This document shows positions 1-10,212 of a DNA stretch of 64,000 nt, piece by piece. A model generated the notes under the pieces. It searched no databases and had not been told where the DNA came from. It saw nothing but the letters and a program-made list of their open reading frames with translations. The DNA comes from Solirubrobacterales bacterium. Lineage in GTDB: Bacteria > Actinomycetota > Thermoleophilia > Solirubrobacterales > Solirubrobacteraceae. Location of the stretch: positions 1 through 64,000 of the forward strand of contig DAHUYZ010000005.1 of assembly GCA_027306855.1 (NCBI GenBank). The letters run 5' to 3'. The stretch's first letter is position 1. Every line of letters begins with the position of its first letter. Both the position numbers and the translations under genes were made by a program.

Positions 1-474
1 CCGGGCCACGGTGTCCTCGGACCTGAGGACCGAGAGGAGTCGCTTGGCTACCTCCTGGAGGAGCAGGTCCCCGGGGTGGTGGCCGAGCGTGTCGTTGACC
101 TGCTTGAACTCGTCGAGATCGAGCATCAGCACGGCGCCCTCATGGCCGTAGCGCTCGCCCTGGGCGAGGTGCTCGGTGAGGCGCTGCTCGAATGCGCGCC
201 GGTTGAGCAGGCCCGTCAGATGGTCGTGGTCGGCCATGTAGCGCAGCTGCGTTTCCGCGCGCGCACGCGCCTGCTCGGCGACTTCCTTCTCGGCGAGACG
301 CCGTTCGACGAGCGCCCTCGAACGGCGCTCGCGGCGGGTCGCCCGCAGCGACAGGCCGCCGAGCACGAGCGTCAAGCTCCCGCCGACGAGCATCGTCGTG
401 TTGAGGATCCCCAATTCCGATTCGGCGAGCAGCATCGCGAGCCCGCCGGCGAGCGAGCCTACGGCCGCGACCAT
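1..474 (-). CDS. GGDEF-domain protein (putative diguanylate cyclase), 3' part cut by window edge
   Basis: Reverse-strand translation gives MVAAVGSLAGGLAML...RYMADHDHLTGLLNRRAFEQRL...LMLDLDEFKQVNDTLGHHPGDLLL..., a typical GGDEF N-terminal half. Confidence 0.85.
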   Translation of the reverse strand, partial: MVAAVGSLAGGLAMLLAESELGILNTTMLVGGSLTLVLGGLSLRATRRERRSRALVERRLAEKEVAEQARARAETQLRYMADHDHLTGLLNRRAFEQRLTEHLAQGERYGHEGAVLMLDLDEFKQVNDTLGHHPGDLLLQEVAKRLLSVLRSEDTVAR

Positions 475-540
475 CGCTCACCGAGCACGAGGATTCCAAC
501 GATCCGGCGAATCATGCGGTCCTATCGGCGCGATGCGCGT

Positions 541-2985
541 CTAACTGAAGGGTGGCTGCAGATTTCGCGCGCCGGACGGACGATTGTCCGATTTGCAGGG
601 ATTATTTCGCCGCGTCACTCCCGGCCACGTCCAGTCGCGCACGTCGGGATGATCCTCGCCGTGGGCGCGCGTGTAGGCGCGACAGGCGAGCCGCCGGTCC
701 TCCATGTCCTGACGCAGCTCGCCCGCGCGTGCGGCCAGCCCCGGCACGCGGTCGATCACGTCGATCACAAAATGGAAGCGGTCGAGGTCGTTGAGCATCA
801 CGATGTCGAACGGCGTCGTCGTGGTGCCCTCCTCCTTGTAGCCGCGCACGTGCAGGTTGCGATGGTTGGCGCGCCGATACGTCAGGCGGTGGATCAGCCA
901 GGGGTAGCCGTGGTGTGCGAACACGATCGGGCGGTCAGTCGTAAAGATCGCGTCGAATTCGGTGTCCGACATGCCGTGGGGATGCTCGGATGAGGGTTGC
1001 AGGCGCATCAGGTCGACGACGTTGACGAGCCTCACCTTCAGGTCGGGCAGATGCTCGCGCAGCAGCGCCGCCGCCGCAACGGTCTCCAGGGTCGGCACGT
1101 CCCCGCAGCAGGCGAGCACCACGTCGGGCTCTGAGCCCTCGTCGTTGGACGCCCACTCCCAGATCCCGACACCGCGCGTGCAATGGGCGATCGCCTCCTC
1201 CATCGTCAGATAGGTCAGCTCGGGCTGCTTGCCGGCGATGATCACATTGACGTAGTTGCGGCTGCGCAGGCAGTGGTCGGCAACCGACAGCAGGCAGTTC
1301 GCGTCGGGGGGTAGATACACGCGTACGACCGATGCCTTCTTGTTGGCGACGTGGTCGATGAAGCCGGGGTCCTGATGGGAGAAGCCGTTGTGGTCCTGGC
1401 GCCAGACATGCGAAGACAAAAGGTAGTTCAGCGAGGCGATCTTCCTCCGCCAGGGCAGGTGTGCCGTCACCTTCAGCCACTTGGCGTGCTGGTTGAACAT
1501 CGAGTCGACGATGTGGATGAACGCCTCGTAGCAGTTGAACAGGCCGTGACGCCCGGTCAGCAGGTAGCCCTCCAGCCAGCCCTGGCATAGGTGCTCTGAG
1601 AGGACTTCCATTACGCGGCCCTCGGGCGCGAGACGTTCGTCGGTGTCGAGGATGTCGGCCTCCCAGGCGCGGTCTGTCGCCTCGAACACGGCCGACAGAC
1701 GGTTGGAGGCCGTCTCATCGGGGCCGAAGAGCCTGAAGTTATCGGGGTTGCACTCGATCACGTCGCGCAAGAAGGAGCCGAGAACGGTCGTCGCCTGGGC
1801 GCTCGTCGCGGCCGGGGATGGGACCTCGACGGCGTAGTCGCGGAAGTCGGGTAGCCCCAGCTCGCGCAGGAGCAGCCCTCCGTTGGAGTGCGGGTTGGCG
1901 CTCATGCGCCGCTCGCCGCGCGGGGCTAGCTCCGACAGCTGGGCGACGGGAGCGCCATGCTCGTCGAACAGCCGATCAGGTCGGTAGGAGCGCATCCACT
2001 GCTCGAGCGCGGCCAGTTGCTCGGGCCGTTCGCGAACTTCGGTGAGCGGGACTTGGTGCGCGCGCCAGGTGCCCTCGACTGGCAGGCCGTCCACGACCTT
2101 GGGTCCCGTCCATCCCTTGGGCGTGCGCAGCACGATCATCGGCCAGCGTGGCCCCCCGCGCGCGCGTGCGCGCGCGTGCAACTGCGTGCCCTTGACCCGC
2201 TCGATCTCATCGAAGGCTTCATCCAGCGCCGCTGCGAGCCGGGGGTGGATTGCCGAAGGCGCCTCGCCGTCGAGCCCACCGCTCACGAGGATCGGGCGGT
2301 AGCCGTAGCCTTCCAGCAGCGAGACCAGCTCGGCCTCTGGGATGCGCGCCAAGATTGTCGGCCCCGAGATCTTGTAGCCGTTGAGGTGCAAGATCGGCAG
2401 AACCGCGCCGTCGCGGCTAGGGGAGAGGAGCTTGTTCGAATGCCAGCTCGCGGCGAGCGCTCCCGTCTCCGCCTCGCCGTCGCCGATCACGCAGGCGACG
2501 ATCAGCTCGGGGTTGTCGAAGGCGGCGCCGTAGGCATGCGCGAGCGAGTAGCCGAGCTCCCCACCCTCGTTGATCGACCCGGGCGTCTCGGGCGAGACGT
2601 GGCTGGGGATCCCGCCCGGGAAGGAGAACTGTCTGAACAGCTCGCGCATCCCCGCCCCGTCGCGGCTGACATGCGGATAGACCTCGGAGTACGTGCCGTC
2701 GAGGTACGCGCAGGCGACGATCCCCGGCCCGCCGTGCCCCGGCCCGGTCACGTACATCACATCCAGGTCGCGCTCGCCGATGACGCGGTTGAGGTGCGCG
2801 TAGACCAGGTTGAGCCCCGGCGTGGTCCCCCAGTGGCCGAGCAGCCGCGGCTTGACGTGCTCGGAGGAGAGCGGCTCGCGCAGCAGCGGATTGTCCAGCA
2901 GATAGATCTGCCCGACAGACAGGTAGTTCGCCGCGCGCCACCAAGCGTCGATGAGACTCGACACGACTTGCAGGATGGCAGACAC
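541..2985 (-). CDS. xfp: Phosphoketolase (xylulose-5-P/fructose-6-P)
   Basis: [71 protein letters not shown]; probable GTG start at 2985 (track ORF extends upstream to 3195). Confidence 0.93.
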   Translation of the reverse strand: MSAILQVVSSLIDAWWRAANYLSVGQIYLLDNPLLREPLSSEHVKPRLLGHWGTTPGLNLVYAHLNRVIGERDLDVMYVTGPGHGGPGIVACAYLDGTYSEVYPHVSRDGAGMRELFRQFSFPGGIPSHVSPETPGSINEGGELGYSLAHAYGAAFDNPELIVACVIGDGEAETGALAASWHSNKLLSPSRDGAVLPILHLNGYKISGPTILARIPEAELVSLLEGYGYRPILVSGGLDGEAPSAIHPRLAAALDEAFDEIERVKGTQLHARARARGGPRWPMIVLRTPKGWTGPKVVDGLPVEGTWRAHQVPLTEVRERPEQLAALEQWMRSYRPDRLFDEHGAPVAQLSELAPRGERRMSANPHSNGGLLLRELGLPDFRDYAVEVPSPAATSAQATTVLGSFLRDVIECNPDNFRLFGPDETASNRLSAVFEATDRAWEADILDTDERLAPEGRVMEVLSEHLCQGWLEGYLLTGRHGLFNCYEAFIHIVDSMFNQHAKWLKVTAHLPWRRKIASLNYLLSSHVWRQDHNGFSHQDPGFIDHVANKKASVVRVYLPPDANCLLSVADHCLRSRNYVNVIIAGKQPELTYLTMEEAIAHCTRGVGIWEWASNDEGSEPDVVLACCGDVPTLETVAAAALLREHLPDLKVRLVNVVDLMRLQPSSEHPHGMSDTEFDAIFTTDRPIVFAHHGYPWLIHRLTYRRANHRNLHVRGYKEEGTTTTPFDIVMLNDLDRFHFVIDVIDRVPGLAARAGELRQDMEDRRLACRAYTRAHGEDHPDVRDWTWPGVTRRNNPCKSDNRPSGARNLQPPFS

Positions 2986-3028
2986 AATCGAAGATCGAGA
3001 TGCGCGCCGGCCGGCAGCGGCGGACGCT

Positions 3029-4681
3029 TCAGCCGGCGGGCTGAGCGAGACCCTCGTGCTCGAGCCCCGTGGCCGGCTCGCGCGGCGAGTCTCGCGCAAG
3101 CGGCGTGTCCGGGAGGCTGCGAGCGAACCAGAGGCCGACGAGCACGAACGAGCACGCCCACAGCAGCGCGCGCTTGAGCGCTTCGATCTGGGCATCTTCG
3201 TAGTCGGTGACGACCGCGTTGACCTGGTCGGGGGGAAGGCCCGCCGACTGCGCCGTTTTGCGGGCGCTCGAGCGGGACACCATCTGAAGGCCGCCCTCGG
3301 TGCCCGTCTTCAATTCCTGCTTCGCTTGTGCCGGCAGCGCCGGATTGGCCTCCACCCGCTGCTGGAAGCCGGTCGTCAGACCGAGCAGCAGGACCGCGCC
3401 GATCAGCGCCGTGCCGAGCGACTGGCCGAGGTTCTGGGCGGTGCCCTGCGCACCGCCCGCCTCGCTGGAGCGCGACTCGGGAACGGAGGACATCACTACG
3501 TTGCCGAGCTGAGAGATCACAAGGCCGATCCCCAGGCCGAAGCCGGCGAGCGACAACGCGAACGCAAGCGAATCCAGCGTCAGCGAGATCGTGCTCATCA
3601 CGCCGAAGATCGAAACCAGCAGGAACGCCAGCCCGATGCGCACCACCGCGCGCGGAGATATCCGCTGGGCCAGGCGAGGGCCTCCGAGAGCCGCGAGCAC
3701 CATAGTCACCGATATCGGAAGCAGCTTCAGGCCCGTGTGAAGCGCGTTCTCTTCCAGCACGAGCTGCAAGAACAGCGGCAGCACGAAGAACGTGCCCGCC
3801 AGGATCAGGTACTGGGAGACGACGCTCGACAGGCCCGCCCTCAGTTGCGCCACGTGCAGCAGGTCCGGCGCGAGCAGTGGAGTGCCGCCGAGGCGCGCGA
3901 CGCGCTGCTCCCAGCGCGCGAAAGCGCCGAGCACGATCACCCCGGCGGCGATCAGGAACGGAACGAGCGACACGCCGAACGGCGTGATCTCCTTACCGGC
4001 GACGGTGGGGGCGCCGATCGGCTTGAAGAAGCCCCACTGGCTGATCTTCAGGATGCCGAACACGACGAGCCCGAGCCCGAGCGCGGACAGGCAGGTGCCG
4101 ATCAAGTCCAGTTTCGCGCTCGCGGTCCGAGCGGGCTGGGCGATGCGATGGACGAACAGCAGGATCGCCACGACGATGACGTCCTCGCCGGCGAACACGA
4201 CCCGCCAGCTGAGCGCGGTTGTGATCGCACCGCCGATCAGCGGGCCGGCGGCCGCGGCGGCGCCCGCAATCCCGCCCAGCAGCCCGAAGGCGAGCGCCCG
4301 TTCGGTGCCCGAATAAGAGGCCGCTGTCAGCGCGGCGATCGCGGGAACGACCAGCACCGCGCCAAGCCCCTCGATGCCCGACCAGCCGATCAAGAGCACC
4401 GTGATGTTCGGGCTGAGCGCGGTGGTCAGCGAGCCGAGCCCGTACACGCACAGGCCGATCGCGAACGTGCGTCGTCTGCCCCAGACGTCGCCGAGCTTTG
4501 CGCCCGTCAGCATGAACGCGGCCATCACGAGCGTGTACGTCGTGATCGCCAGCTGCATCTTGGCGACCGTTGTGTGGAGGTCCGTGACTACCTGCGAGAT
4601 CGAAACGTTCATAACGGTCGTATCGAGCACCATCACGAACTGCGCCGCACCGAGGACGAGGACTGTCGTACGGCTTCGCAT
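3029..4681 (-). CDS. MFS transporter, DHA2 (EmrB/QacA) drug:H+ antiporter-like
   Basis: Long hydrophobic ORF with [24 protein letters not shown] and multiple TM segments. Confidence 0.88.
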   Translation of the reverse strand: MRSRTTVLVLGAAQFVMVLDTTVMNVSISQVVTDLHTTVAKMQLAITTYTLVMAAFMLTGAKLGDVWGRRRTFAIGLCVYGLGSLTTALSPNITVLLIGWSGIEGLGAVLVVPAIAALTAASYSGTERALAFGLLGGIAGAAAAAGPLIGGAITTALSWRVVFAGEDVIVVAILLFVHRIAQPARTASAKLDLIGTCLSALGLGLVVFGILKISQWGFFKPIGAPTVAGKEITPFGVSLVPFLIAAGVIVLGAFARWEQRVARLGGTPLLAPDLLHVAQLRAGLSSVVSQYLILAGTFFVLPLFLQLVLEENALHTGLKLLPISVTMVLAALGGPRLAQRISPRAVVRIGLAFLLVSIFGVMSTISLTLDSLAFALSLAGFGLGIGLVISQLGNVVMSSVPESRSSEAGGAQGTAQNLGQSLGTALIGAVLLLGLTTGFQQRVEANPALPAQAKQELKTGTEGGLQMVSRSSARKTAQSAGLPPDQVNAVVTDYEDAQIEALKRALLWACSFVLVGLWFARSLPDTPLARDSPREPATGLEHEGLAQPAG

Positions 4682-4785
4682 CGAAGGTCAAGCGCAAGAT
4701 AGGCGCAGTTCCCGAGCCGGTCCTCATCCATTCCGGATGAGAACAGTGGTGCGCACACCACGTCGACACGCAAGCGCGCACCCCT

Positions 4786-6942
4786 ATGAGCGCGCCGTCC
4801 TCTGGGCAACCTCCGAGTATGTCCGTGCTTGCACGCGCCCTGCCTTCGACGAGCGCTCAGACTCCGCCGCGAGGACTGCTCGCAAACAGCGTCCAGCGCA
4901 TCGAGCTCTTGTGGCGGATCGCGCAGGCGCCGCAGGCGCCGATCGTGGCGGCGTACGCGCCGGCCGGCTACGGCAAGTCGACGCTGCTCGCGCAATGGGC
5001 GCAGAGCCGGGGCGGCCGGTTGGCGTGGGTGGCGCTGAGCGCATCGGAGAACGACCCGAGCGTCCTTGCCGGCACGCTCGCCGGCGCGTTGGAAACGGTC
5101 AACGGCGGGAATGGCGAGGGCACGCTGGTACTCGACAACGTAGAGCGAGTCGACTCCCGGCGATCCCTGGAGCTCCTGGGCTCAATCGTCGAGGAGCCCC
5201 CTGCCGGTGTCAGGCTGGGGCTTGCCAGCCGCAACGTCCCGCCGCTGCACCTGGACCGCCTTCTCGCCGCCCGGCGCGCGCTGCACCTCGACGCATCCGA
5301 TCTCGCGATGGGCGCGAGCGAGGCCCAGGAGCTGTTGGGCGCGCTCGGGGTATCGCACGACGACGGTGCGGCGGACGAGCTGGTCGAGCGTACAGAGGGC
5401 TGGCCGGCCGCGATCTCGCTGGCCGCGGTCTCGCGGGAGGCGCTGGACCGCTATATCCGCGAGGAGGTCCTGCCTGCCGTGCAGGGCGACGCCCGGACGC
5501 TTGCGGTCCGTACGGCCGTGCTCGACGAGCTCTCGGGCGAGCTGTGCGACGCTGTGCTCGATCGACACGGAACGGGGGATCTGTTGCGCGAGCTGGAGGC
5601 TTGCGGGGCGACGCTGCGCAAGCAGGACGCCGCGGGCGTGTCGTATCGCTGGCACCCGCTCGTGCTCGGCGTGCTGAAGGCCGAGCTGCAGACCTGCGCG
5701 CCGGAGGAAGTCTGTCTCTTGCATCGGCGTGCCGGGGAGTGGTTCGTGAGCCACGGCCGTATCGAGGAGGCGATCGAGCACGTATGCGCAGCTGGCGACG
5801 AGGCTCGCGCGGGAGAGCTGTTGTGGGAGCACGCGGCTCTGTTCTTGTACGGCCGGGACGAGCTCCTCAGACGGTGGCTTGCCATGTTCTGCGAGCGGCA
5901 GATCGCGTCCGACCCCGCGCTTGCGCTGGTGGCCGCGCACAGCGCGCTCGCCCTGGAAGACATGCCGGTGGCGCGACGGTGGTCGGAGCTCGCCCAGCGG
6001 GCGCTCGCGCACGCCGATTCGGGCCCGAAGGCCCCTTCGCTCGATATGGGCTCGCAGGCGTCTTCGCTTCGTGCCGGCGCCACTCTGATCGAGGCGGCAG
6101 CCGCGGAGGGTGGCGTCGAGCAGGCGGCGAGCAGCGTTGCGCAGGCGCAGGAGGCGCTCGAGAGCACAAGCCCACTCTGGCCGCTCGCCGGTCTGCTCCG
6201 GGGCGTCGCACTGCACCTGAGCGGCGAGCGCGACAGCGCCCGCGGGCACTTGGTCGATGCCGCTCGAGACCGTGCCGGCGCGACGCCGTTGTTGGGGGCT
6301 CTCAGTCTCGCCCAGCTTGCGCTGATGGACGTCGAGGATCGGGCGTGGAGCGCGGCCGAGCAGCGGGTTGGGCAGGCACGGGCGATCGTGTGCGAGCACG
6401 GCTTGGAGGGGCGCCCGGCATGCGCGACGGTGTATGCCGTATCCGCGCTCGTCCACAGCCGCCGCGGTCTTGCCGACGAAGCCAAGCGCGAGCTGCGCCA
6501 GGCCGCTGCGCTGCTGCATTCGCTCGGCGAGTTCATACCGTGGTTTGCGGTTGAGACGCGCATCGCGATGGCGCGCACCAGCGCGCGACTCGCCGATGTG
6601 GTGGGCGCCAGGGCTCTGTTGTCGGCGGCATCGCACGGAGCGCGCGCCACGCGGCCGGTACCGCGTCTGTTGGACTGGCTGGACGAGGCGTGGGGCGAGC
6701 TCGACGAGGTGGGCGCCGAAGCGTTGAGCGGCCCCTGCGCGCTGACGATGGCCGAGCTGCGGGTGCTGCGCTTTTTGCCGACGCATCTCTCGTTTCGCGA
6801 GATCGGCGAGCGTCTGCACGTGTCGAACAACACGGTCAAGACCCAGGCGCACGCGATCTACTCCAAGCTGGACGCCGACTCGCGCACCGAAGCGGTCGCG
6901 CACGCCTATGCGCTCGGCCTGATCGACGCGCTTGTCGTGTGA
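4786..6942 (+). CDS. LuxR-family (MalT/LAL-like) ATP-binding transcriptional regulator
   Basis: P-loop AAYAPAGYGKSTLLAQWA near N-terminus; C-terminal LuxR HTH FREIGERLHVSNNTVKTQAHAIYSKL. Confidence 0.88.
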   Translation: MSAPSSGQPPSMSVLARALPSTSAQTPPRGLLANSVQRIELLWRIAQAPQAPIVAAYAPAGYGKSTLLAQWAQSRGGRLAWVALSASENDPSVLAGTLAGALETVNGGNGEGTLVLDNVERVDSRRSLELLGSIVEEPPAGVRLGLASRNVPPLHLDRLLAARRALHLDASDLAMGASEAQELLGALGVSHDDGAADELVERTEGWPAAISLAAVSREALDRYIREEVLPAVQGDARTLAVRTAVLDELSGELCDAVLDRHGTGDLLRELEACGATLRKQDAAGVSYRWHPLVLGVLKAELQTCAPEEVCLLHRRAGEWFVSHGRIEEAIEHVCAAGDEARAGELLWEHAALFLYGRDELLRRWLAMFCERQIASDPALALVAAHSALALEDMPVARRWSELAQRALAHADSGPKAPSLDMGSQASSLRAGATLIEAAAAEGGVEQAASSVAQAQEALESTSPLWPLAGLLRGVALHLSGERDSARGHLVDAARDRAGATPLLGALSLAQLALMDVEDRAWSAAEQRVGQARAIVCEHGLEGRPACATVYAVSALVHSRRGLADEAKRELRQAAALLHSLGEFIPWFAVETRIAMARTSARLADVVGARALLSAASHGARATRPVPRLLDWLDEAWGELDEVGAEALSGPCALTMAELRVLRFLPTHLSFREIGERLHVSNNTVKTQAHAIYSKLDADSRTEAVAHAYALGLIDALVV

Positions 6943-7052
6943 CGGTGCCTGGACGGCCCGGGCCTGATCGACGCGCTTGTCGTATAAGGCGCGGCGCCTG
7001 AGACCGCGGCACGCTTCACCCGAAGCGGGTGATCCCTGTCAGGGGTCCGTAG

Positions 7053-7421
7053 ATGACCCGCTCTGACTTTCGTAACGAGTCCCGATCCGAGGCCGCCTGC
7101 CTGCAACTACGGTGCGAGGTGATGTACAGCTACTCTTGGCCGGTCGCGGACGAAGAAGAGCGCTCCGTTCTCGACGAGCTCACTCGACGAGAGCGCGAAA
7201 TCCTTGCGCAGATCGCGGAAGGCAAGAGCAACGAAGCGATCGCGCAGTCGCTCGTGCTGACGAAGAGGGCCGTCGAGAAGCACGTCAACTCGATCTTCGC
7301 CAAGCTGAGCCTGCGCGACACGCCCGCCATCAGCCGTCGCGTGACGGCGGCGCTGTTGTTCCTGGCCGACGGCGATTCGCGGCCTGCGCGCGAGGGCTCC
7401 GGCGTTATTCGTCAGCGCTGA
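7053..7421 (+). CDS. LuxR-type HTH regulator (output domain only)
   Basis: LTRREREILAQIAEGKSNEAIAQSLVLTKRAVEKHVNSIFAKLSL. Confidence 0.85.
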   Translation: MTRSDFRNESRSEAACLQLRCEVMYSYSWPVADEEERSVLDELTRREREILAQIAEGKSNEAIAQSLVLTKRAVEKHVNSIFAKLSLRDTPAISRRVTAALLFLADGDSRPAREGSGVIRQR

Positions 7422-7424
7422 GGT

Positions 7425-8744
7425 CTATGAGCGCTCGACGGGGCCGCTCTCGTGTTTGCGCGAGAACGGCCAGGATCGGCGCAGCCCGGCGATCGCTTCG
7501 CCGGCTAGGGCGTCGGGGAACTCGGTGGCGGTCTGGCGGCGCAGCGTCGCTACGCCGAGCGCTCCGAGCGCTATGAAGCCGAGCACGGGCAGCAGCTGGC
7601 GCGTGGCTGGGGTGGGGGCCCAGAGGACGATCAGCATCAGTAGGAGACCCGCCGCCGCGTAGGAGCCGAGCGCGTGATCGCGCAGCCAGGGCGCGGCCGC
7701 GTGTCGCAGGAACATGGCCGGTCGCGTGGCTCCGGCGAGCCAGGCGGCGAGGAGCAGCGCAAGGCCGTAGAGGACCATCGCGATCGCGATGTCGTAGAGC
7801 AGCGAGGTGCCGATCGACCAGACCGCTTCGCCTGCCGGCTTGTTGGCCTGGTTGGCGACGAGCGCTTTGACGATCGCGTCGCCGGTTATTCGGCGCACGA
7901 GCAGCACCGCGACACCGACGCCGAAGAAGCACCAGCCGGCGGATCGCAGCGCTAGGCGCCGCCAGCCCGAGGCGAGCCATACGGCGATGACGAACAGCGC
8001 GATGCTCAGCAGCGGCAGCACGACCGCAAGACCGCGGATCGCTTTGGCTATGTCTTGGGCGGCGCGCAGCTGGTTGGAGCGCATGATCACGATCTGTCCG
8101 CTGCTCGCCGGGATGTTGACGCCGAGCTTCTGTTCGGCCTTGGTGCGCGCGGCCGCGCCTGAGCCGCCGGAAAGCTTGGAGCGCGCGCTCGCCAGTTGAC
8201 TTGAGAGCCCGAGCGCTCCCGCCAGTTCGGTGAGGAGCTGGTGGAGGTCGAGCGTGACGGCGCCTCCTTCGGTCGAGACGGCTTTGCCGCCGCCGTTCAG
8301 GATGCGCATCAGGGTTGCGTGCGCGGCGTGATTGGCGCGGCGCCACAGTTCTTGGACCTTGGGTGCGGCGAGCAGCCTTGGCACCGCCCGCTCGGCGAGC
8401 TGGCGTACGCCGGCGGTGAGCGGCGCCGAGAGCCCTTGCAGCTGTTCGGGCAGCGCCGACTGCAGCCGCGCCTGGACTTCGCCGGAGGCGAACAGTTCGT
8501 TGACGAGATAGACGCTGAGCGCCTGCTGAACATGTTCGTCTCCAAGGATCTGGCTGCTCGTGCTGGTCCAGTTGTCGGTGTTGAGGGCCTGGCGGTTGAC
8601 CCATAAGGCGAAGCACGCGAAGAAGCCGATCAGGGTCGCGACGACCAGCAGAGTCGCTACGAGCGCGCGGTGGCGGTGCAGGCTGCTCTGGATGGCCGCG
8701 CTCATGACGCCGAGCATCGACGGTGGGCGCGCTATGCGCATCAC
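7425..8744 (-). CDS. Integral membrane protein
   Basis: 439 aa ORF with several hydrophobic segments; N-terminal TM followed by NRQALNTDNWTSTSSQILGDEHVQQAL. Confidence 0.7.
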   Translation of the reverse strand: MMRIARPPSMLGVMSAAIQSSLHRHRALVATLLVVATLIGFFACFALWVNRQALNTDNWTSTSSQILGDEHVQQALSVYLVNELFASGEVQARLQSALPEQLQGLSAPLTAGVRQLAERAVPRLLAAPKVQELWRRANHAAHATLMRILNGGGKAVSTEGGAVTLDLHQLLTELAGALGLSSQLASARSKLSGGSGAAARTKAEQKLGVNIPASSGQIVIMRSNQLRAAQDIAKAIRGLAVVLPLLSIALFVIAVWLASGWRRLALRSAGWCFFGVGVAVLLVRRITGDAIVKALVANQANKPAGEAVWSIGTSLLYDIAIAMVLYGLALLLAAWLAGATRPAMFLRHAAAPWLRDHALGSYAAAGLLLMLIVLWAPTPATRQLLPVLGFIALGALGVATLRRQTATEFPDALAGEAIAGLRRSWPFSRKHESGPVERS

Positions 8745-8834
8745 CCTCTTTGTGTGATGCGCTGGGCCCGGCGAATCCTATGCTCGGCATAAAGGTTTCT
8801 CACCATGAGGGACCCCACACAGGAGGTAGTCCAC

Positions 8835-9290
8835 ATGCCTGACGGACATGCCCTCACCGGAGAGCAGACCAACGCTTCGCAGCACGCGCAATCCCGTTAT
8901 GTCGAATCCGAGGAGCCGCCGGGCTTCGGATGGATCGTATTTGCGGGCGTGCTGATCATGATCGCGGGGGTCGTGAACCTCATCTACGGGATCGCCGCGA
9001 TCGCCGAATCGAGCTTCTACGTCGCCGACACACACTTCGTCTTCAGCGCGCTGAAATTCTGGGGTTGGGTGCTGACGGTGGTCGGGATCCTCGAGATGTG
9101 CGTGGCGGCCGGCATTTGGGCGCAGGCGCAATGGGCACGCTGGACGGGAGTCTTGATCGCCTCGTTGAGCGCGGTCGCTCAGTTGCTCTACCTCCCCAGC
9201 TACCCGTGGCTTTCGCTCGCCGTGTTTACGCTGGACGTGCTCGTGATCTATGCGCTCGTCGCGTATGGGGGTAGGCTCGAAGGCGTTTAG
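8835..9290 (+). CDS. Small membrane protein (DUF7144-like)
   Basis: PGFGWIVFAGVLIMIAGVVNLIYGIAAI...; AGGAGGT RBS upstream of ATG 8835 (track start 8805). Confidence 0.7.
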   Translation: MPDGHALTGEQTNASQHAQSRYVESEEPPGFGWIVFAGVLIMIAGVVNLIYGIAAIAESSFYVADTHFVFSALKFWGWVLTVVGILEMCVAAGIWAQAQWARWTGVLIASLSAVAQLLYLPSYPWLSLAVFTLDVLVIYALVAYGGRLEGV

Positions 9291-9332
9291 CTAAGACAAG
9301 GTCTTCGCTAGAGTCAAACATTTATAGTCGTC

Positions 9333-9512
9333 ATGATGGGCGAGGGGGCGGCGAGGCGGGCGCTGCTGCGTCTGGCGGGCCTGTATCTCGCGACGATTTC
9401 GCTGGGCGTTGGGCTGCTGATCATGCTCTGGGATGAGCGCCGGCGCTGTTTGCAGGATCGGCTCGCTCGGACGGTGGTCGTCTATCGCACGCAGGAAAGC
9501 GAGCCCGTATAG
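9333..9512 (+). CDS. Short RDD-like membrane fragment (59 aa)
   Basis: MMGEGAARRALLRLAGLYLATISLGVGLLIMLWDERRRCLQDRLARTVVVYRTQESEPV*; resembles the C-terminal part of RDD proteins; below the track length cutoff. Confidence 0.35.
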   Translation: MMGEGAARRALLRLAGLYLATISLGVGLLIMLWDERRRCLQDRLARTVVVYRTQESEPV

Positions 9513-9596
9513 CCCTTGCCCTCGGCCTCACCCGATTCGGAGGATGTCTGGGCGTCTGGTGCAGGCAACAATCAGTCCAGAGAAAGGAGCGCGTAC

Positions 9597-9995
9597 ATGC
9601 TCGTTGCAGCCTCATATCCCCTGCTTGAAGTGTTCTGGACGATGCTCATCTTCTTTGCGTTCGTTATCTGGCTTTGGATCTTGTTTGTCGTGATCGGCGA
9701 CATTCTTCGCAGGCGCGATGCCTCGGGTCTCGCGAAGGTGGCGTGGGTGATCCTCATATTGATACTGCCGTACCTCGGTGTCTTCATATATCTGATCGCC
9801 GAGCACCAGGGCATGGCCGACCGCTCGCTCGAGCGCCAGCAGGCAGCGCAGACCGAAGTCGCCGACTACGTCAGGTCGGTCGCCGGGCAGAACGACCCTG
9901 CGGCGCAGATCTCGAGGGCGAAGTCGCTGCTGGACGACGGCGCGATCACCAAGGAGGAGTACGACCGGATCAAGGGCAAAGCGCTGGCTGCTTGA
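9597..9995 (+). CDS. PLDc_N-like membrane domain plus C-terminal SHOCT domain protein
   Basis: WTMLIFFAFVIWLWILFVVIGDILRRRDASGLAKVAWVILILILPYLGVFIYLI ... KSLLDDGAITKEEYDRIKGKAL; ATG 9597. Confidence 0.75.
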   Translation: MLVAASYPLLEVFWTMLIFFAFVIWLWILFVVIGDILRRRDASGLAKVAWVILILILPYLGVFIYLIAEHQGMADRSLERQQAAQTEVADYVRSVAGQNDPAAQISRAKSLLDDGAITKEEYDRIKGKALAA

Positions 9996-10021
9996 GCTGA
10001 GGGTTTGACCTCGATCTCAAA

Positions 10022-10092
10022 AGGCGACGACCGGAATCGAACCGGTGTAGACGGCTTTGCAGGCCGCTGCGTAGCCACTCCGCCACGTCGCC
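10022..10092 (-). tRNA. tRNA-Cys (GCA)
   Basis: Reverse complement GGCGACGTGGCGGAGTGGCTACGCAGCGGCCTGCAAAGCCGTCTACACCGGTTCGATTCCGGTCGTCGCCT folds as a cloverleaf with GCA anticodon; no encoded CCA. Confidence 0.93.
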
Positions 10093-10212
10093 GTACCGGC
10101 CTAGCCTAGCGGGCGCTCGCGGTGCGTATGGCGCCGCCCGATCGTTGCGACGGCGGGCACCGTTCAGGGCTCGCAAGAGCCGATCGGCACCCAAGTGCGA
10201 GGATGTCGGTGC

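Noticed and set aside
76-993. 305-aa plus-strand ORF at window start
   Set aside because: Antisense to the GGDEF and phosphoketolase genes; low-complexity composition typical of high-GC shadow ORFs
1957-4702. Long plus-strand ORFs (406 and 583 aa)
   Set aside because: Antisense shadows of phosphoketolase and MFS genes; no recognisable domains
4374-6554. 726-aa plus-strand ORF and 573/462-aa minus-strand ORFs over the LAL regulator
   Set aside because: Alternate-frame shadows of the clearly coding 4786-6942 frame
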